Below, piece by piece: positions 50,752 through 59,381 of a stretch of 64,000 nt of DNA; the first letter of the stretch is position 1, and every line of letters starts with the position of its first letter. A program made the translations under genes and the position numbers. The stretch lies in NCBI GenBank assembly GCA_963643465.1, contig CAVIJT010000008.1:76038-140037 (forward strand). The letters are read 5' to 3'. The notes beneath the pieces are model-generated. The model was not told where the DNA came from. It searched no databases and saw only the letters and a program-made list of their open reading frames with translations. The stretch is from CAG-411 sp963643465. GTDB lineage: Bacteria > Bacillota > Clostridia > Lachnospirales > Lachnospiraceae.

Positions 50752-51378
50752 ATGGTAAAAATGAAAAGATTATTTACAATATGCTTGACAATTTTGATGG
50801 CACTTACACTTGTGTTGCCAATGAATACAGAAGCAGCAAGTAAGGTAAAATTGAATAAGACTAAACTGACTCTTGAGATAGGAAAAACAGCAACCTTAAA
50901 GTTAAAGGGGGCCAGGGTAAAAAAGTGGAGTTCTTCTAACAAGAAAGTAGCGACAGTATCTTCAAATGGAAAAGTGAAAGCCAAGAAAGCGGGTACAGCA
51001 ATCATTAAAGCAAAAGCAAAGAATGGTAAAACCTATAAATGCAAGATAACGGTAAAGAAAAAAGAAAATAAGAAAGACCTTTATCCAGATACAAGTAATT
51101 ACACAAAAGAAGAAAAACAAATTCTTAATATTTTTGAGACAACATTAAGAGAAGCCGGATTCAGTAAGACTACTGATATTATGACTAAGGAAGAGATTGA
51201 AATGTTCGGTCCTACAGATGGTATGGGCTGGGGAGAAGGACATTGTACTTTAGATAATGCCACAAATGAAGCAATGAACTTAATTGAGTTTATGAATACA
51301 CGTGGTTATGATACTTTTTATATTGAAATAGTTGGCACATCTAATGGCAAAATTACTTATATATTCTATCGAGGATAA
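50752..51378 (+). CDS. Secreted Ig-like (Big2) protein
   Basis: 208 residues from ATG 50752. A signal peptide (KRLFTICLTILMALTLVLPMNTEAAS) is followed by one bacterial Ig-like domain (KLNKTKLTLEIGKTATLKL, KKWSSSNKKVATVSSNGKVKAKKAGTAIIKAKAKNGKTYKCKITV) and a C-terminal domain of about 105 residues starting DLYPDTSNYT and including GMGWGEGHCTL. The C-terminal domain is shared with the next gene; I do not recognise it. Likely exported or wall-associated. Confidence 0.8.
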   Translation: MVKMKRLFTICLTILMALTLVLPMNTEAASKVKLNKTKLTLEIGKTATLKLKGARVKKWSSSNKKVATVSSNGKVKAKKAGTAIIKAKAKNGKTYKCKITVKKKENKKDLYPDTSNYTKEEKQILNIFETTLREAGFSKTTDIMTKEEIEMFGPTDGMGWGEGHCTLDNATNEAMNLIEFMNTRGYDTFYIEIVGTSNGKITYIFYRG

Positions 51379-51438
51379 AATAAGTACTTTCTAAAATCCA
51401 TAAGAAACTATTCATTTAAAAAGAAAGAGGAATTGCTT

Positions 51439-52284
51439 ATGAATAAGAAGAAAAGATTATTTACAATATGCTTATCAATGCTACTAATATTGGTTTTGAC
51501 ATTGCCTGTTGATGCGAAAGCAGCAACAGATGTACACTTAACCAAAACCAAAGTTACTCTTTATGTTGGTCAATCTACTACACTTAAATTAAATGGAGCA
51601 AAGGTGAAGAAATGGAAGAGTAATGATAAGAATATTGCAACTGTAAATAAGAATGGAAAAGTAACTGCTAAGAAAAAAGGTACTACAACCATTGTTGCTA
51701 CTGCAAAGAATGGAAAGACTTACAAAAGCAAAGTAACAGTGAAAAATGTTTCTTTAAGCAAAACAAAAGTAACTCTTGTAAAAGGAAAGAGTATTACATT
51801 GAAATTAAATGGAAGTAAAGTGGTTAAATGGAGTAGTGATAATGAGAAAATTGCTACTGTAAATTCCAAAGGAAAAGTAGTTGCAAAAGGAGTTGATACT
51901 ACAACAATTAAAGCCAAAGCAAAGAATGGAAAAACTTATAAATGTGAGGTTGTTGTAAGTAAAAAAGAAAGCAGTGACCTTTATCCAGATACAAGTAATT
52001 ATACAGAAGATGAAAAGAAAATTCTTGATATTTTTGAGACAACATTAAGAAAAGAGGGATTTTATAAGACTACAGATGTAATGACTAAAGAAGAAATTAA
52101 AGAATGGGGTCCTGACGCTGGTATGGGTTGGGGAGAAGGACATTGTACACTTGAAACAGCCACTATACAAGCTGCATATATGATTGAATTTATGAACGTA
52201 TGTGGTTATAATATGTTTTACATTGAAATAATAGACACATCTAATGGAGAAACAACCTTTAGGTTGTATAGAGGTACTATCTAA
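51439..52284 (+). CDS. Secreted protein with two Ig-like (Big2) domains
   Basis: 281 residues from ATG 51439. It is a paralogue of the preceding gene: signal peptide, two tandem Big2 domains (about 30-105 and 106-175), and the same C-terminal domain (SSDLYPDTSNYTEDEKKILDIFETTLRKEGF, then GMGWGEGHCTLETAT). The pair arose by duplication with gain or loss of one Ig domain. Secreted Ig-like cargo is unusual beside restriction and replication genes. Confidence 0.8.
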   Translation: MNKKKRLFTICLSMLLILVLTLPVDAKAATDVHLTKTKVTLYVGQSTTLKLNGAKVKKWKSNDKNIATVNKNGKVTAKKKGTTTIVATAKNGKTYKSKVTVKNVSLSKTKVTLVKGKSITLKLNGSKVVKWSSDNEKIATVNSKGKVVAKGVDTTTIKAKAKNGKTYKCEVVVSKKESSDLYPDTSNYTEDEKKILDIFETTLRKEGFYKTTDVMTKEEIKEWGPDAGMGWGEGHCTLETATIQAAYMIEFMNVCGYNMFYIEIIDTSNGETTFRLYRGTI

Positions 52285-52326
52285 AATTAACAAGGAACTA
52301 TTCACTTAATTGTGGGTTGAGATACC

Positions 52327-52358
52327 GGGAGACTTTTGCAAGTCTCCCAATTTTTTTT
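52327..52358 (+). terminator. Terminator after the Ig-like genes
   Basis: GGGAGACTT and AAGTCTCCC pair around TTGC, then eight T. Confidence 0.9.
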
Positions 52359-52362
52359 AGGC

Positions 52363-52386
52363 AACACCTGTGTAGCAGGTGTTTTT
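52363..52386. terminator. Second hairpin between convergent operons
   Basis: AACACCTG at 52363-52370 and CAGGTGTT at 52376-52383 with TTT after. It lies at the junction with the reverse-strand operon and may stop transcripts from both sides. Confidence 0.65.
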
Positions 52387-53123
52387 CACTTTTCCCAAGG
52401 GGCTTTTGGCATGGTTTTGAAATTCCAATCGAATTTTGCCCATTTTTCAGGAACAGGAGAGTTGTAGTAAGCACAATCTTCTTTTAATCGTTGGATAAAG
52501 GCATAGAAGCAATCTGCGAAGGCATCAGCCATATGGTCATTATTTAAAAGTTCTTCGTCACCTGTGATAGAGTAAGCAGCTTGACACATTTCTTCTTTGG
52601 TGGCTTTTCCATTCCCTGTTAGGCAATATTTGATACTTGTAGCGGGAGTTGGTTTGTATGGATGGTTTAAGCTATAAGCAAGTGCGTTAAGCATATTGGT
52701 GGTGCTTTGTGCATCAATTACGCCTTTTAATGTTTCGTAATCCTTGATATTGGTGAGCGGTAGCAATTCATAAGTAAGTGCGGTCACTCGTTTATGGGAA
52801 AACAAATTGTAGTATTGCTCCATAAGGAAGAACTGCTTGTCTATCTGAAATATTAGCATCGCAAGTTCTGGAGCATAATAATAAGAGCGCTTGTATTCAA
52901 AATCTATAACTGCATTTGTATCAGGGTTCTTAATCAATTCTATGTAAGAGAATGCAGTATTTCCAACACCAGAATCCATACCAACATAGACTTCGGGTGC
53001 ATCTTCTGGTATATCATTAGGAGCAGGGAATCTTGCTTTAAATGGAAATTCAGCAGGAATCCCCTGTTCTCTTTTAATATGGTGTTTAAGTTTATATGGT
53101 GCTTCATATGTGATATTGGACAT
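52386..53123 (-). CDS. RuvC-like RNase H-fold nuclease
   Basis: 245 residues. The order of acidic residues fits RuvC-type resolvases: D50 in VYVGMDSGVGNTAFSYIEL, E119 in ALTYELLPL, and H197/D200/D204 in HMADAFADCFYAF. The middle segment (YEAPELAMLIFQID... QSTTNMLNALAYSL) fits the fold. Phage and plasmid RuvC-like enzymes resolve Holliday junctions at the end of replication. It is the last gene of a four-gene reverse-strand operon, 3 bases from its neighbour. Confidence 0.65.
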   Translation of the reverse strand: MSNITYEAPYKLKHHIKREQGIPAEFPFKARFPAPNDIPEDAPEVYVGMDSGVGNTAFSYIELIKNPDTNAVIDFEYKRSYYYAPELAMLIFQIDKQFFLMEQYYNLFSHKRVTALTYELLPLTNIKDYETLKGVIDAQSTTNMLNALAYSLNHPYKPTPATSIKYCLTGNGKATKEEMCQAAYSITGDEELLNNDHMADAFADCFYAFIQRLKEDCAYYNSPVPEKWAKFDWNFKTMPKAPWEK

Positions 53124-53126
53124 ATC

Positions 53127-53888
53127 TTATTTCCCTCTCTTTCTTCTTCTTGGGCTTGTACCGGTAATCATCGTCAATAAAGTTGTTTTGATGTGTATGT
53201 GAACATTGTTGTTAAAGTATGATTTTATATGTTGCTCAAATGCCTCGTATTGCTCATTTGCAAATTTATAGTTTCTTCTCGTACTTGGTAATAAGAGAAG
53301 ATGAATGTTAAGATGATTCTTATGTTGGGATATATTTTTAATCACAATTCTGCAATCTTTATTATTAAAGAAGCTAGTAAACCATCTGTTTGTGGGATAA
53401 TCATTAAATTCCATGTAAAAGTTGTTGCTTGCTATATCAGGAAATAAAGTATCTATTTGTTCCATGTATACAAGAGCCGCATCTTCTTTGTTAAGGAGTG
53501 CAGGGTATTTGAGTAGAACATGCTTAAAGAAGATGGCAGGTGTGAGTGGTTCTGGTGCATAGGGAGAGAAGTAAACATCAATTTTGATTTCTTCCTTCAA
53601 GGATAAGAGGAATTTGATGATACCTTCATCAGCAGGAGTGATAGTTCCATCCCAAGTGGCGGCAAAGTCTGGTGTGCAAATAAAGTGTTTTGTGTAGTGG
53701 AGTTTGTCCTGTTCAATGAGGTCAAGGATGGCAAAGTCCACCAGTTTTGGGCTATTACATTCAAAAACCTCAATAACCAACTTTATTAGTTGTGTTTTGC
53801 GAATAGGTCTGTTCAAATTTGCACATATATCTAAAAGCATTTTCTGTAAATCAGCGAGTTCCAATGTTCTATTATTATTTTTCTTCAT
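53127..53888 (-). CDS. Hypothetical protein with N-terminal winged helix
   Basis: 253 residues. The N-terminal 60 residues (LADLQKMLLDICANLNRPIRKTQLIKLVIEV, then VDFAILDLIEQDKLHYTKHF) look like a winged helix. The body is hydrophobic and aromatic-rich with no known domain; the C-terminus is basic (SPRRRKRGK). The next gene upstream has a similar N-terminal layout, so the two may be distant paralogues. Confidence 0.6.
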   Translation of the reverse strand: MKKNNNRTLELADLQKMLLDICANLNRPIRKTQLIKLVIEVFECNSPKLVDFAILDLIEQDKLHYTKHFICTPDFAATWDGTITPADEGIIKFLLSLKEEIKIDVYFSPYAPEPLTPAIFFKHVLLKYPALLNKEDAALVYMEQIDTLFPDIASNNFYMEFNDYPTNRWFTSFFNNKDCRIVIKNISQHKNHLNIHLLLLPSTRRNYKFANEQYEAFEQHIKSYFNNNVHIHIKTTLLTMITGTSPRRRKRGK

Positions 53889-54055
53889 GTGTTTTCCTTT
53901 CTGTCTGTATCAGACTTGTTTTAATTTATTTTATTTTGTGACATAAAATGTCATGTTGTTTTAATTTGTGTTATATCTTAAAATGGTATGGCACAAAACG
54001 ACAACTTATTTTAATGGATGCTATTTTATGCTCATTTGTGCCATATCCTCATTCC

Positions 54056-55150
54056 TTATGGTTGTATATTGTAATTCTCAAATACAGGATTTACCTTATA
54101 ATTGGTGTGGATGCAGTCATAGAACTGCACTTTGATACCAATGTCTTTCATTGCCTGATGTTTCTTTGGAAGTCCGGTCATTTCCTGACGGTAGAAATCA
54201 TAGGCTTGTGTATTTTCTTCCTTGATAAGATGGGCCTTTTTCTCTTCATCATAGAGATAGATGGTTGCTTCAATTTCAATATCATAAGAGTTTAGATAAC
54301 GTTGGAACATAAGCAGGATGTAGGAGAGCTGTATCCATAATTTCTTTATCTGGATGTTATTCTGGTTATCGAAGTATGCAATTTTTATAGTGTTGCCATT
54401 GGCTTCTTCAAAAATAAATCCTGCTTTATTAAAGTTCTTGAGATTGTAAAAATACTTATTTTTCTCATGCTCTGTGGTGTAGGAATCTCTTTCCATATCT
54501 CTTTGCTTTTTATCTTTGCAGATTGGATAATCTTTATTTTTCTTTGATAGGATATGTAGGCTTCTGTGCATTTCATTTTCTGCAATCGCTAAATCTCTGA
54601 AAAAATCAGAGGATAAAGAAAAGTTATTTTGCAATGCAGCACCTATGAAGGTGTAGAAGTCATACTCGCCAATCATATTGTTGGCACAAAGTAGATTGCT
54701 GCCAGACCATATCAAGTAGGCATTTATATTATCCATGGATATAAGTAAATCCTTAGCTTTCATATCTGGAATAACCTTGGTAATAAGGTAATCTATAATA
54801 AAAATTTGCTTGTAAATCTTAGTTGTTGTGAAACTGAGTGCCGGAATGTCACCAGTAGTTTCTTTGTTATCATAAAAATAGCTTCGTGGATATTTTGATA
54901 AATAGAGCATTTGTGTGCGGCTTGGTTTCTGTATTTGCTTTTGTAACAGAAAACCGCTACATATTAATTCTGCAATATCAAACTCTATTGTGGCTTCATC
55001 TATGTCTGGATGGAGCATATGATAAAGTCTTTTAATTTGTTTTCTGAGTATCATATCCCCGCAAGTATGTATCATATAAATAAGGTCTTTATGCTTCTTA
55101 TATAATTTTTTCTTTTGTTCCTCGCTTAATTTATGTGTAGTGTGTCTCAT
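54056..55150 (-). CDS. Hypothetical protein with N-terminal winged helix
   Basis: 364 residues from ATG 55150. After a basic start (EEQKKKLYKKHKDLIYMIHTCGDMILRKQIKRLYHMLHP) comes a winged-helix-like segment (EFDIAELICSGFLLQKQIQKPSRTQMLYLSKYPR), then a long region without recognised domain. It may be a DNA-binding replication or partition protein. It lies 22 bases downstream of the 55173-55790 gene. Between it and the next gene of the operon there is a 167-base gap that is very T-rich on the forward strand. Confidence 0.6.
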   Translation of the reverse strand: MRHTTHKLSEEQKKKLYKKHKDLIYMIHTCGDMILRKQIKRLYHMLHPDIDEATIEFDIAELICSGFLLQKQIQKPSRTQMLYLSKYPRSYFYDNKETTGDIPALSFTTTKIYKQIFIIDYLITKVIPDMKAKDLLISMDNINAYLIWSGSNLLCANNMIGEYDFYTFIGAALQNNFSLSSDFFRDLAIAENEMHRSLHILSKKNKDYPICKDKKQRDMERDSYTTEHEKNKYFYNLKNFNKAGFIFEEANGNTIKIAYFDNQNNIQIKKLWIQLSYILLMFQRYLNSYDIEIEATIYLYDEEKKAHLIKEENTQAYDFYRQEMTGLPKKHQAMKDIGIKVQFYDCIHTNYKVNPVFENYNIQP

Positions 55151-55172
55151 GTGATTTCTTCTCCTTCCTTTG

Positions 55173-55790
55173 CTAATGAGCTTCTACAAAAGTGATTTCT
55201 ATGTTAAGCAATTCGCAGGTCATAAGTTTGCTGTCAATTTCTTCTCTACCGTAAGAGTCGGTTGTGATTTCGATTGCTTCATAAGTCCCCTGTTCTGTTT
55301 TATAAACAATGTCTGGAAGTGAAAGTTGATTATTTTGCAAGGCATCCAATAACTCCTGATAATGGTCCTGTTCCTGAGTGTTTAAGTATTCATTCAACCT
55401 ATTGCATATGAAATCTGATAATTCTCTTTCAGAAAGGCAGGTATCGAGTTCCTTTTTTGAAAGATTATCAACAAGGTAAGAGGAAACAGATGCATTGTGA
55501 ATGGAAGCATTGGCGTTAGAGATAAAGTGAGTTACGCCACATTCGCTTCTTGCAAAATCTTTTCCATGCTTTTCTGTGAGTTCATAGAAATTACGAAATC
55601 CATCGCCATGCTTATTGGGAATACTTACTTCTTTTATGAGACCGGCATCCCTATAAGACTTAATTCTATTGTCTGAAATCTGCAACTTATTGAAGGTTTC
55701 CTTTGAAATCGCCCCACTCTTGGCAAGTATACTGATAGCTCTCTGGTCTTTGGGATATACATGCTTCAAAGGTGTTATTTTTCTTGCCAT
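55173..55790 (-). CDS. DNA-binding protein with PD-(D/E)XK-like C-terminus
   Basis: 205 residues from ATG 55790; GGAAGGAG precedes it on the reverse strand. The first 75 residues form a winged helix (DQRAISILAKSGAISKETFNKLQISDNRIKSYRDAGLIKEV). The C-terminal part, LPDIVYKTEQGTYEAIEITTDSYGREEIDSK, has D160, E174 and K188 in the spacing of PD-(D/E)XK nucleases. A sequence-specific nickase or resolvase role is possible. It is the first gene of the reverse operon and has a long structured leader. Confidence 0.6.
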   Translation of the reverse strand: MARKITPLKHVYPKDQRAISILAKSGAISKETFNKLQISDNRIKSYRDAGLIKEVSIPNKHGDGFRNFYELTEKHGKDFARSECGVTHFISNANASIHNASVSSYLVDNLSKKELDTCLSERELSDFICNRLNEYLNTQEQDHYQELLDALQNNQLSLPDIVYKTEQGTYEAIEITTDSYGREEIDSKLMTCELLNIEITFVEAH

Positions 55791-55905
55791 ACTTCTTTCA
55801 ACTCCTTCCTTGTATTGTTTTATAGTGCAGTGGATGCACTGGCAGTTCCTAAAGAACTGCCTACACACATCCTGAAATTTGGTAAGAAATTAAATTGTGT
55901 TCAAT

Positions 55906-56038
55906 GTCAAGACCGAGCGAACGAGCCCCCATAGGAAGGTTGCCCGAAGGGTAAATGCAACGCATTTCCTTCCTGTTCATGGGAGCGAGCGGAACTTTGG
56001 CTCCCCTTGGGGAGACATTGTGAAGGCGAGGTCTTGAC
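55906..56038 (-). ncRNA. Highly structured leader of the reverse-strand operon
   Basis: The 133-base segment is closed by GTCAAGACC at 55906-55914 and GGTCTTGAC at 56030-56038. Inside lie CCCAT/ATGGG and GGAAGG/CCTTCC continuing into a CCCTTCGGG hairpin (UUCG loop on the reverse strand), an AATGC/GCATT hairpin, and CTCCCC/GGGGAG. It is more GC-rich than its surroundings. The UUCG loop on the reverse strand fits an RNA leader for the gene at 55790. A DNA role such as replication or transfer origin is also possible. Confidence 0.6.
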
Positions 56039-56040
56039 AC

Positions 56041-56530
56041 TAATAAAGTAAATCCTCCTATGTAATGTTTGATAAAGTAACTATGTGTATTATGAAGATA
56101 CCTGTATTTGTGTTACTTATACCTTATTGTAGATTTTGGGATTACAGGTTATTACTAAAAAATGTACTATCAGACAATTTTTTTGTCATACACATAAAAA
56201 ATGTTGCTGCTAAGAAAGAAAATGAGGTTGCACATGGATAGGGAGCAGGTGCAACCGTAAGAAGAAAAGCATTTTTCTTTTGATGATTGCGGTTAGCAAT
56301 TAAATGTATGATAATGTCAATCTTGTCTTTGGAAGCAAATTTGGTTTTAAAAATGTGTGGTTGTATTTTATTTATAATAGGAAGATATGGGAGGTTTTTT
56401 GAGGTGTGAAAAGGGTGGAAGTGATTGTGTTTGTTTGGTTTGTGAGGATTATATGAGTAGAGCAGGAGTGGTCTAAAATTTAGGTTATTTGACAAATAAA
56501 GATAAAAAATAAATTTTTTTGCAAAATCCA
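56041..56530. other. Long intergenic stretch
   Basis: I see no supported gene in this 490-base AT-rich region between divergent operons. It must hold the promoter of the reverse operon. A G-rich segment near 56400-56480 is unexplained. Confidence 0.4.
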
Positions 56531-56559
56531 TTGACAAAATTTTCATTTATTGGTATTAT
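56531..56559 (+). promoter_or_regulatory. Strong sigma-A promoter
   Basis: TTGACA at 56531-56536 and TATTAT at 56554-56559 with 17-bp spacing. It points to the inverted-repeat RNA region and the genes from 56974. Confidence 0.8.
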
Positions 56560-56625
56560 AAGGATAAGTTCATTATTATATTTGTTTTTGGACTTATAAT
56601 TGAATATTTACAGCCAGATTGATAT

Positions 56626-56797
56626 GTGGTTAGGACACATAGTTTCGGCGGTAAAATACATACATAATAAAGCGAAAACATAATAGGTGAATTAGGAAAA
56701 TAGGTGATAAGAATACGCTATCACTATGCCTAAAAATAAAGCCTTAGTTTTCAAAAGTATTTTACTGTGTCAGAAGCTTTTTTTGTGTCCTAACCAC
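56626..56797 (+). ncRNA. Candidate structured RNA closed by a 14-bp inverted repeat
   Basis: GTGGTTAGGACACA at 56626-56639 is perfectly inverted as TGTGTCCTAACCAC at 56784-56797. Inside, GTGATA/TATCAC forms another stem near 56712-56731. The region starts about 60 bases after a strong promoter and contains no gene. The closing 14-bp helix recalls retron or riboswitch folds, but there is no reverse transcriptase nearby and I recognise no class. Confidence 0.5.
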
Positions 56798-56841
56798 TTT
56801 TTTCATTCTGATTACATACAGAACCTTGACAATATAGAGGT

Positions 56842-56918
56842 TGGTAAGTACCTGAAACTTACCCCTTGCAAAATGTATCTCCGGACATTGGAACCGGAGA
56901 GCAGAGCCGCTGGCAAGT
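56842..56918 (+). promoter_or_regulatory. Hairpins in the leader of the 56974 gene
   Basis: GGTAAGT/ACTTACC (about 56842-56862), and CTTGC/GCAAG enclosing CTCCGG/CCGGAG (about 56865-56918), lie between the inverted-repeat RNA and the next gene. The whole leader from the promoter is about 410 bases. Confidence 0.45.
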
Positions 56919-56973
56919 GTGGCAGGTAGTAGTAATCAATAAACAGACTTATACGATAGAAAGGAAATGAATT

Positions 56974-57378
56974 ATGAATAGAGAATTAGCATTAGCAAAC
57001 AAAGTTATGAAAGAAGCAAATGATTTTACAAGATGGGGATTTTCAGTTGTTCCACAAGGAAATAAGTATTTGGTAGGAACTTCCCTGGAAAGGAAAGCAG
57101 GACAAGTTTTGAATATTGTATTTGAAATCAGGAGAAATGGTGTGGAGATAAACACATTTATTCCAGAATGTAAGTATGATGAAAAACTTGCATCAAAGAT
57201 ACTTGAAAAATTAGAATTTCCAGTTGAAGCAAAAGGAACTAATGGAGAAATGTTTATTATCAAAAGTAAGATACCATTTGAATTATTGGAAAGTGATACC
57301 ATTATTATTATAAGAGAGATGATGGTTTCCATGGTAGATGCTATAACTAAGATAATTACAGGAAAGAAAATAGAATAG
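56974..57378 (+). CDS. Hypothetical protein
   Basis: 134 residues with AAAGGAAATGAATT before ATG 56974. A compact alpha/beta protein (MNRELALANKVMKEANDFTRWGFSVVPQGNKYLV, then IVFEIRRNGVEINTFIPE). The last 35 residues are rich in isoleucine and methionine and may form an amphipathic or membrane-associated helix. No family recognised. It follows a long structured leader and may be regulated by it. Confidence 0.65.
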   Translation: MNRELALANKVMKEANDFTRWGFSVVPQGNKYLVGTSLERKAGQVLNIVFEIRRNGVEINTFIPECKYDEKLASKILEKLEFPVEAKGTNGEMFIIKSKIPFELLESDTIIIIREMMVSMVDAITKIITGKKIE

Positions 57379-57484
57379 CAAGAAGTACAGAAGTTAAAGG
57401 GATTATATGCAACAAATAAATATCTTATCTTAATAATCCTCCAAAATGGGTATTTAGGTATGGTTCCTTGGCTTGTGGATATTA

Positions 57485-57505
57485 CATAACAATAGTTGTT
57501 ATGTC
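57485..57505 (+). promoter_or_regulatory. 9-bp palindrome before the cytosine methyltransferase
   Basis: ACATAACAA-TAG-TTGTTATGT, a perfect inverted repeat about 60 bases upstream of the start. It is a candidate operator or hairpin. Confidence 0.5.
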
Positions 57506-57562
57506 GGAAGACAATCAATGGTTTGTTTTCTGTACATGAGAAGAAAAAGGAGGATGACTATT

Positions 57563-58795
57563 ATGACAAAAATAGTGAATTTTACAGCAAAAAAAGCTGA
57601 ATTAAACAGAAGATACAATGAGGTAGAACTTGCAAAGGCTGCAGGTTGTGAAGGACAAGTAATCAGTGAGGAAATCAAAGAAGAATCCACGAGAGAAAGT
57701 GGTAAAGTTATTCCATTTCCAAGACCAAAGGTATCTTACATTGAAACCTGTGCAGGGATTGGGGCGACTAGTCTTGCATTAAAAGAAGTTGGCGAAAAAT
57801 TAGGAATAGATTTTACTTGTATTGCGTATTCAGAAATTGATGATGTGGCAATTCGAGGATACAAGGAAATTCATGGTCCAACATTGGTTAATGTTGGTGA
57901 TGTGACGAAAATTAATTGGAAGAAGTATCCATGCGACCTCATCAGTTTCACTTTTCCATGTCAAAATATTTCGATTGCGAATAAAAAGGGAAAAGGCTTC
58001 GAAGAAGGCGAAGATAGTTCCTCATCCATTATCTGGAGCCTTAGAGATGTTTTTATAAAAATGAAGAAGAAACCCAAATTTATTTTCATGGAGAATGTAG
58101 CTGCAATTCTGAATAAGAAACATAAGCCTACATTGGACAAGTTAATTACATTTCTTCAAAGCGAAGGATACCATGTGGATTACATGAAATTGGATGCGGC
58201 AGACTTTGGCGTACCTCAACATAGGGAGAGAGTGTATATTTTATGTACATTAGGCTTTGACCCTGGTTTTACATTCCCTAAAGCGATTCCATTGGAATCA
58301 AAATTAGCAGATGTATTAGAAAAAAATCCATTACCAGCATTCAATTTGACTGAAAAAGCAAAAGCAGGCTTCATTAAAAGAGGAATGAGAGACGAAAATC
58401 CATATCCAATCAGGGTACATAACCCAAGTAAAGCACATACAGCATTTACAATCACTACACGAAGTGGAAGTCGCAATTATGACAACTTCATTTTCGAGAA
58501 AGATATTACGGATGATGCGTTCATCAAGGTATCAGAAAAAGGATTAGAGAAAGCAGGAGTGGATTTACAGACCATTGAAGACACTAATATAAGAAAGCTG
58601 ACACCAGATGAAGTTATGAAATTAACAGGTTTAAATGATGAAGTAAGAGAGAAATTGAAAGATTTCAAACCAAATGAAATTTATCAGTTGTGTGGTAATT
58701 CCATTGTAGTTCCGGTATTGGAAAAGGTATTTTATGAATATTTCAAAAAATTAAAAGAAGATGGAAGACTTGATGATTTGGACCAAGTAGCTTAA
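57563..58795 (+). CDS. DNA (cytosine-5)-methyltransferase
   Basis: 410 residues from ATG 57563 (AAAGGAGG upstream). The motifs of C5 methyltransferases are in order: SAM motif CAGIGA at 63-68, catalytic FPCQN with C133, ENV in FMENVAAIL, the QHRER motif, and GNSIVVPV near the C-terminus. A 60-residue N-terminal extension precedes the fold. No cognate restriction gene is adjacent, so it is likely an orphan that protects the element from host restriction. Confidence 0.93.
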   Translation: MTKIVNFTAKKAELNRRYNEVELAKAAGCEGQVISEEIKEESTRESGKVIPFPRPKVSYIETCAGIGATSLALKEVGEKLGIDFTCIAYSEIDDVAIRGYKEIHGPTLVNVGDVTKINWKKYPCDLISFTFPCQNISIANKKGKGFEEGEDSSSSIIWSLRDVFIKMKKKPKFIFMENVAAILNKKHKPTLDKLITFLQSEGYHVDYMKLDAADFGVPQHRERVYILCTLGFDPGFTFPKAIPLESKLADVLEKNPLPAFNLTEKAKAGFIKRGMRDENPYPIRVHNPSKAHTAFTITTRSGSRNYDNFIFEKDITDDAFIKVSEKGLEKAGVDLQTIEDTNIRKLTPDEVMKLTGLNDEVREKLKDFKPNEIYQLCGNSIVVPVLEKVFYEYFKKLKEDGRLDDLDQVA

Positions 58796-58807
58796 AAACG
58801 AAAACAA

Positions 58808-58879
58808 CGCAAGGGGCGAAATGCTCCTTGCGATTACAAAAAATGCAAATTAGTCTATCTCGGTGAAAGAGCGGGATAG
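58808..58879 (+). promoter_or_regulatory. Two leader hairpins after the methyltransferase gene
   Basis: CGCAAGGGGC/GCTCCTTGCG around GAAAT (58808-58832) and CTATCTCG/CGGGATAG around GTGAAAGAG (58855-58879). They lie in the leader of the next gene, consistent with other hairpin leaders in this element. The first has no T run. Confidence 0.6.
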
Positions 58880-58932
58880 GCATTATAATACAAATATAAA
58901 CAAAACAACAAACGAAAAGGAGATTGAAGATT

Positions 58933-59352
58933 ATGAGCAGAACATATGAATTTTTACAGGACAGAATGAGTTATTTGAGCAAGGATACTTTTAACAGATA
59001 TTATGGAATGAAAAAGTATTATCAGTTTACACCAAAGGTTGCCGATATTCCTAAGCTGGAGAAGTATATCATTAAGGAAGAAAATGATTTGGTTAGAGGA
59101 ATCCTTAACAGACCGGTGGTAACGGTGGAAGTTAAAAAGGCAGAAGAAGCAGATAAATTTATAATGGAATGGAGTGTTGGCTTTGAGGGCATGGAACTCA
59201 AAACAGGATGCTTCTCAATAGAAGAGGAATTACATTCTTTGGAAGAAATTGAAAATGTCGTAATGTGGTTGACACATGAGAATATTCAGGAGTTGAACTG
59301 GAAACAGGCAGTAGATAAGCTGCATAAGATTTTTAAGGAACAGAATAAATAG
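58933..59352 (+). CDS. Hypothetical protein
   Basis: 139 residues from ATG 58933 (AAAAGGAG upstream). Starts MSRTYEFLQDRMSYLSKDTFNRYYGMKKYYQFTP; ends with helical, charged sequence (NWKQAVDKLHKIFKEQN). No family recognised. It is 29 bases upstream of another small unknown gene and probably in one operon with it. Confidence 0.65.
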   Translation: MSRTYEFLQDRMSYLSKDTFNRYYGMKKYYQFTPKVADIPKLEKYIIKEENDLVRGILNRPVVTVEVKKAEEADKFIMEWSVGFEGMELKTGCFSIEEELHSLEEIENVVMWLTHENIQELNWKQAVDKLHKIFKEQNK

Positions 59353-59381
59353 GATTGGGATACAGGAAGGAGATTAATTAT

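Noticed and set aside
56626..56797. Retron-type RNA because of the closing inverted repeat
   Set aside because: No reverse transcriptase lies within several kilobases on either side, and the DRT2 enzyme at 15.8 kb has its own RNA.
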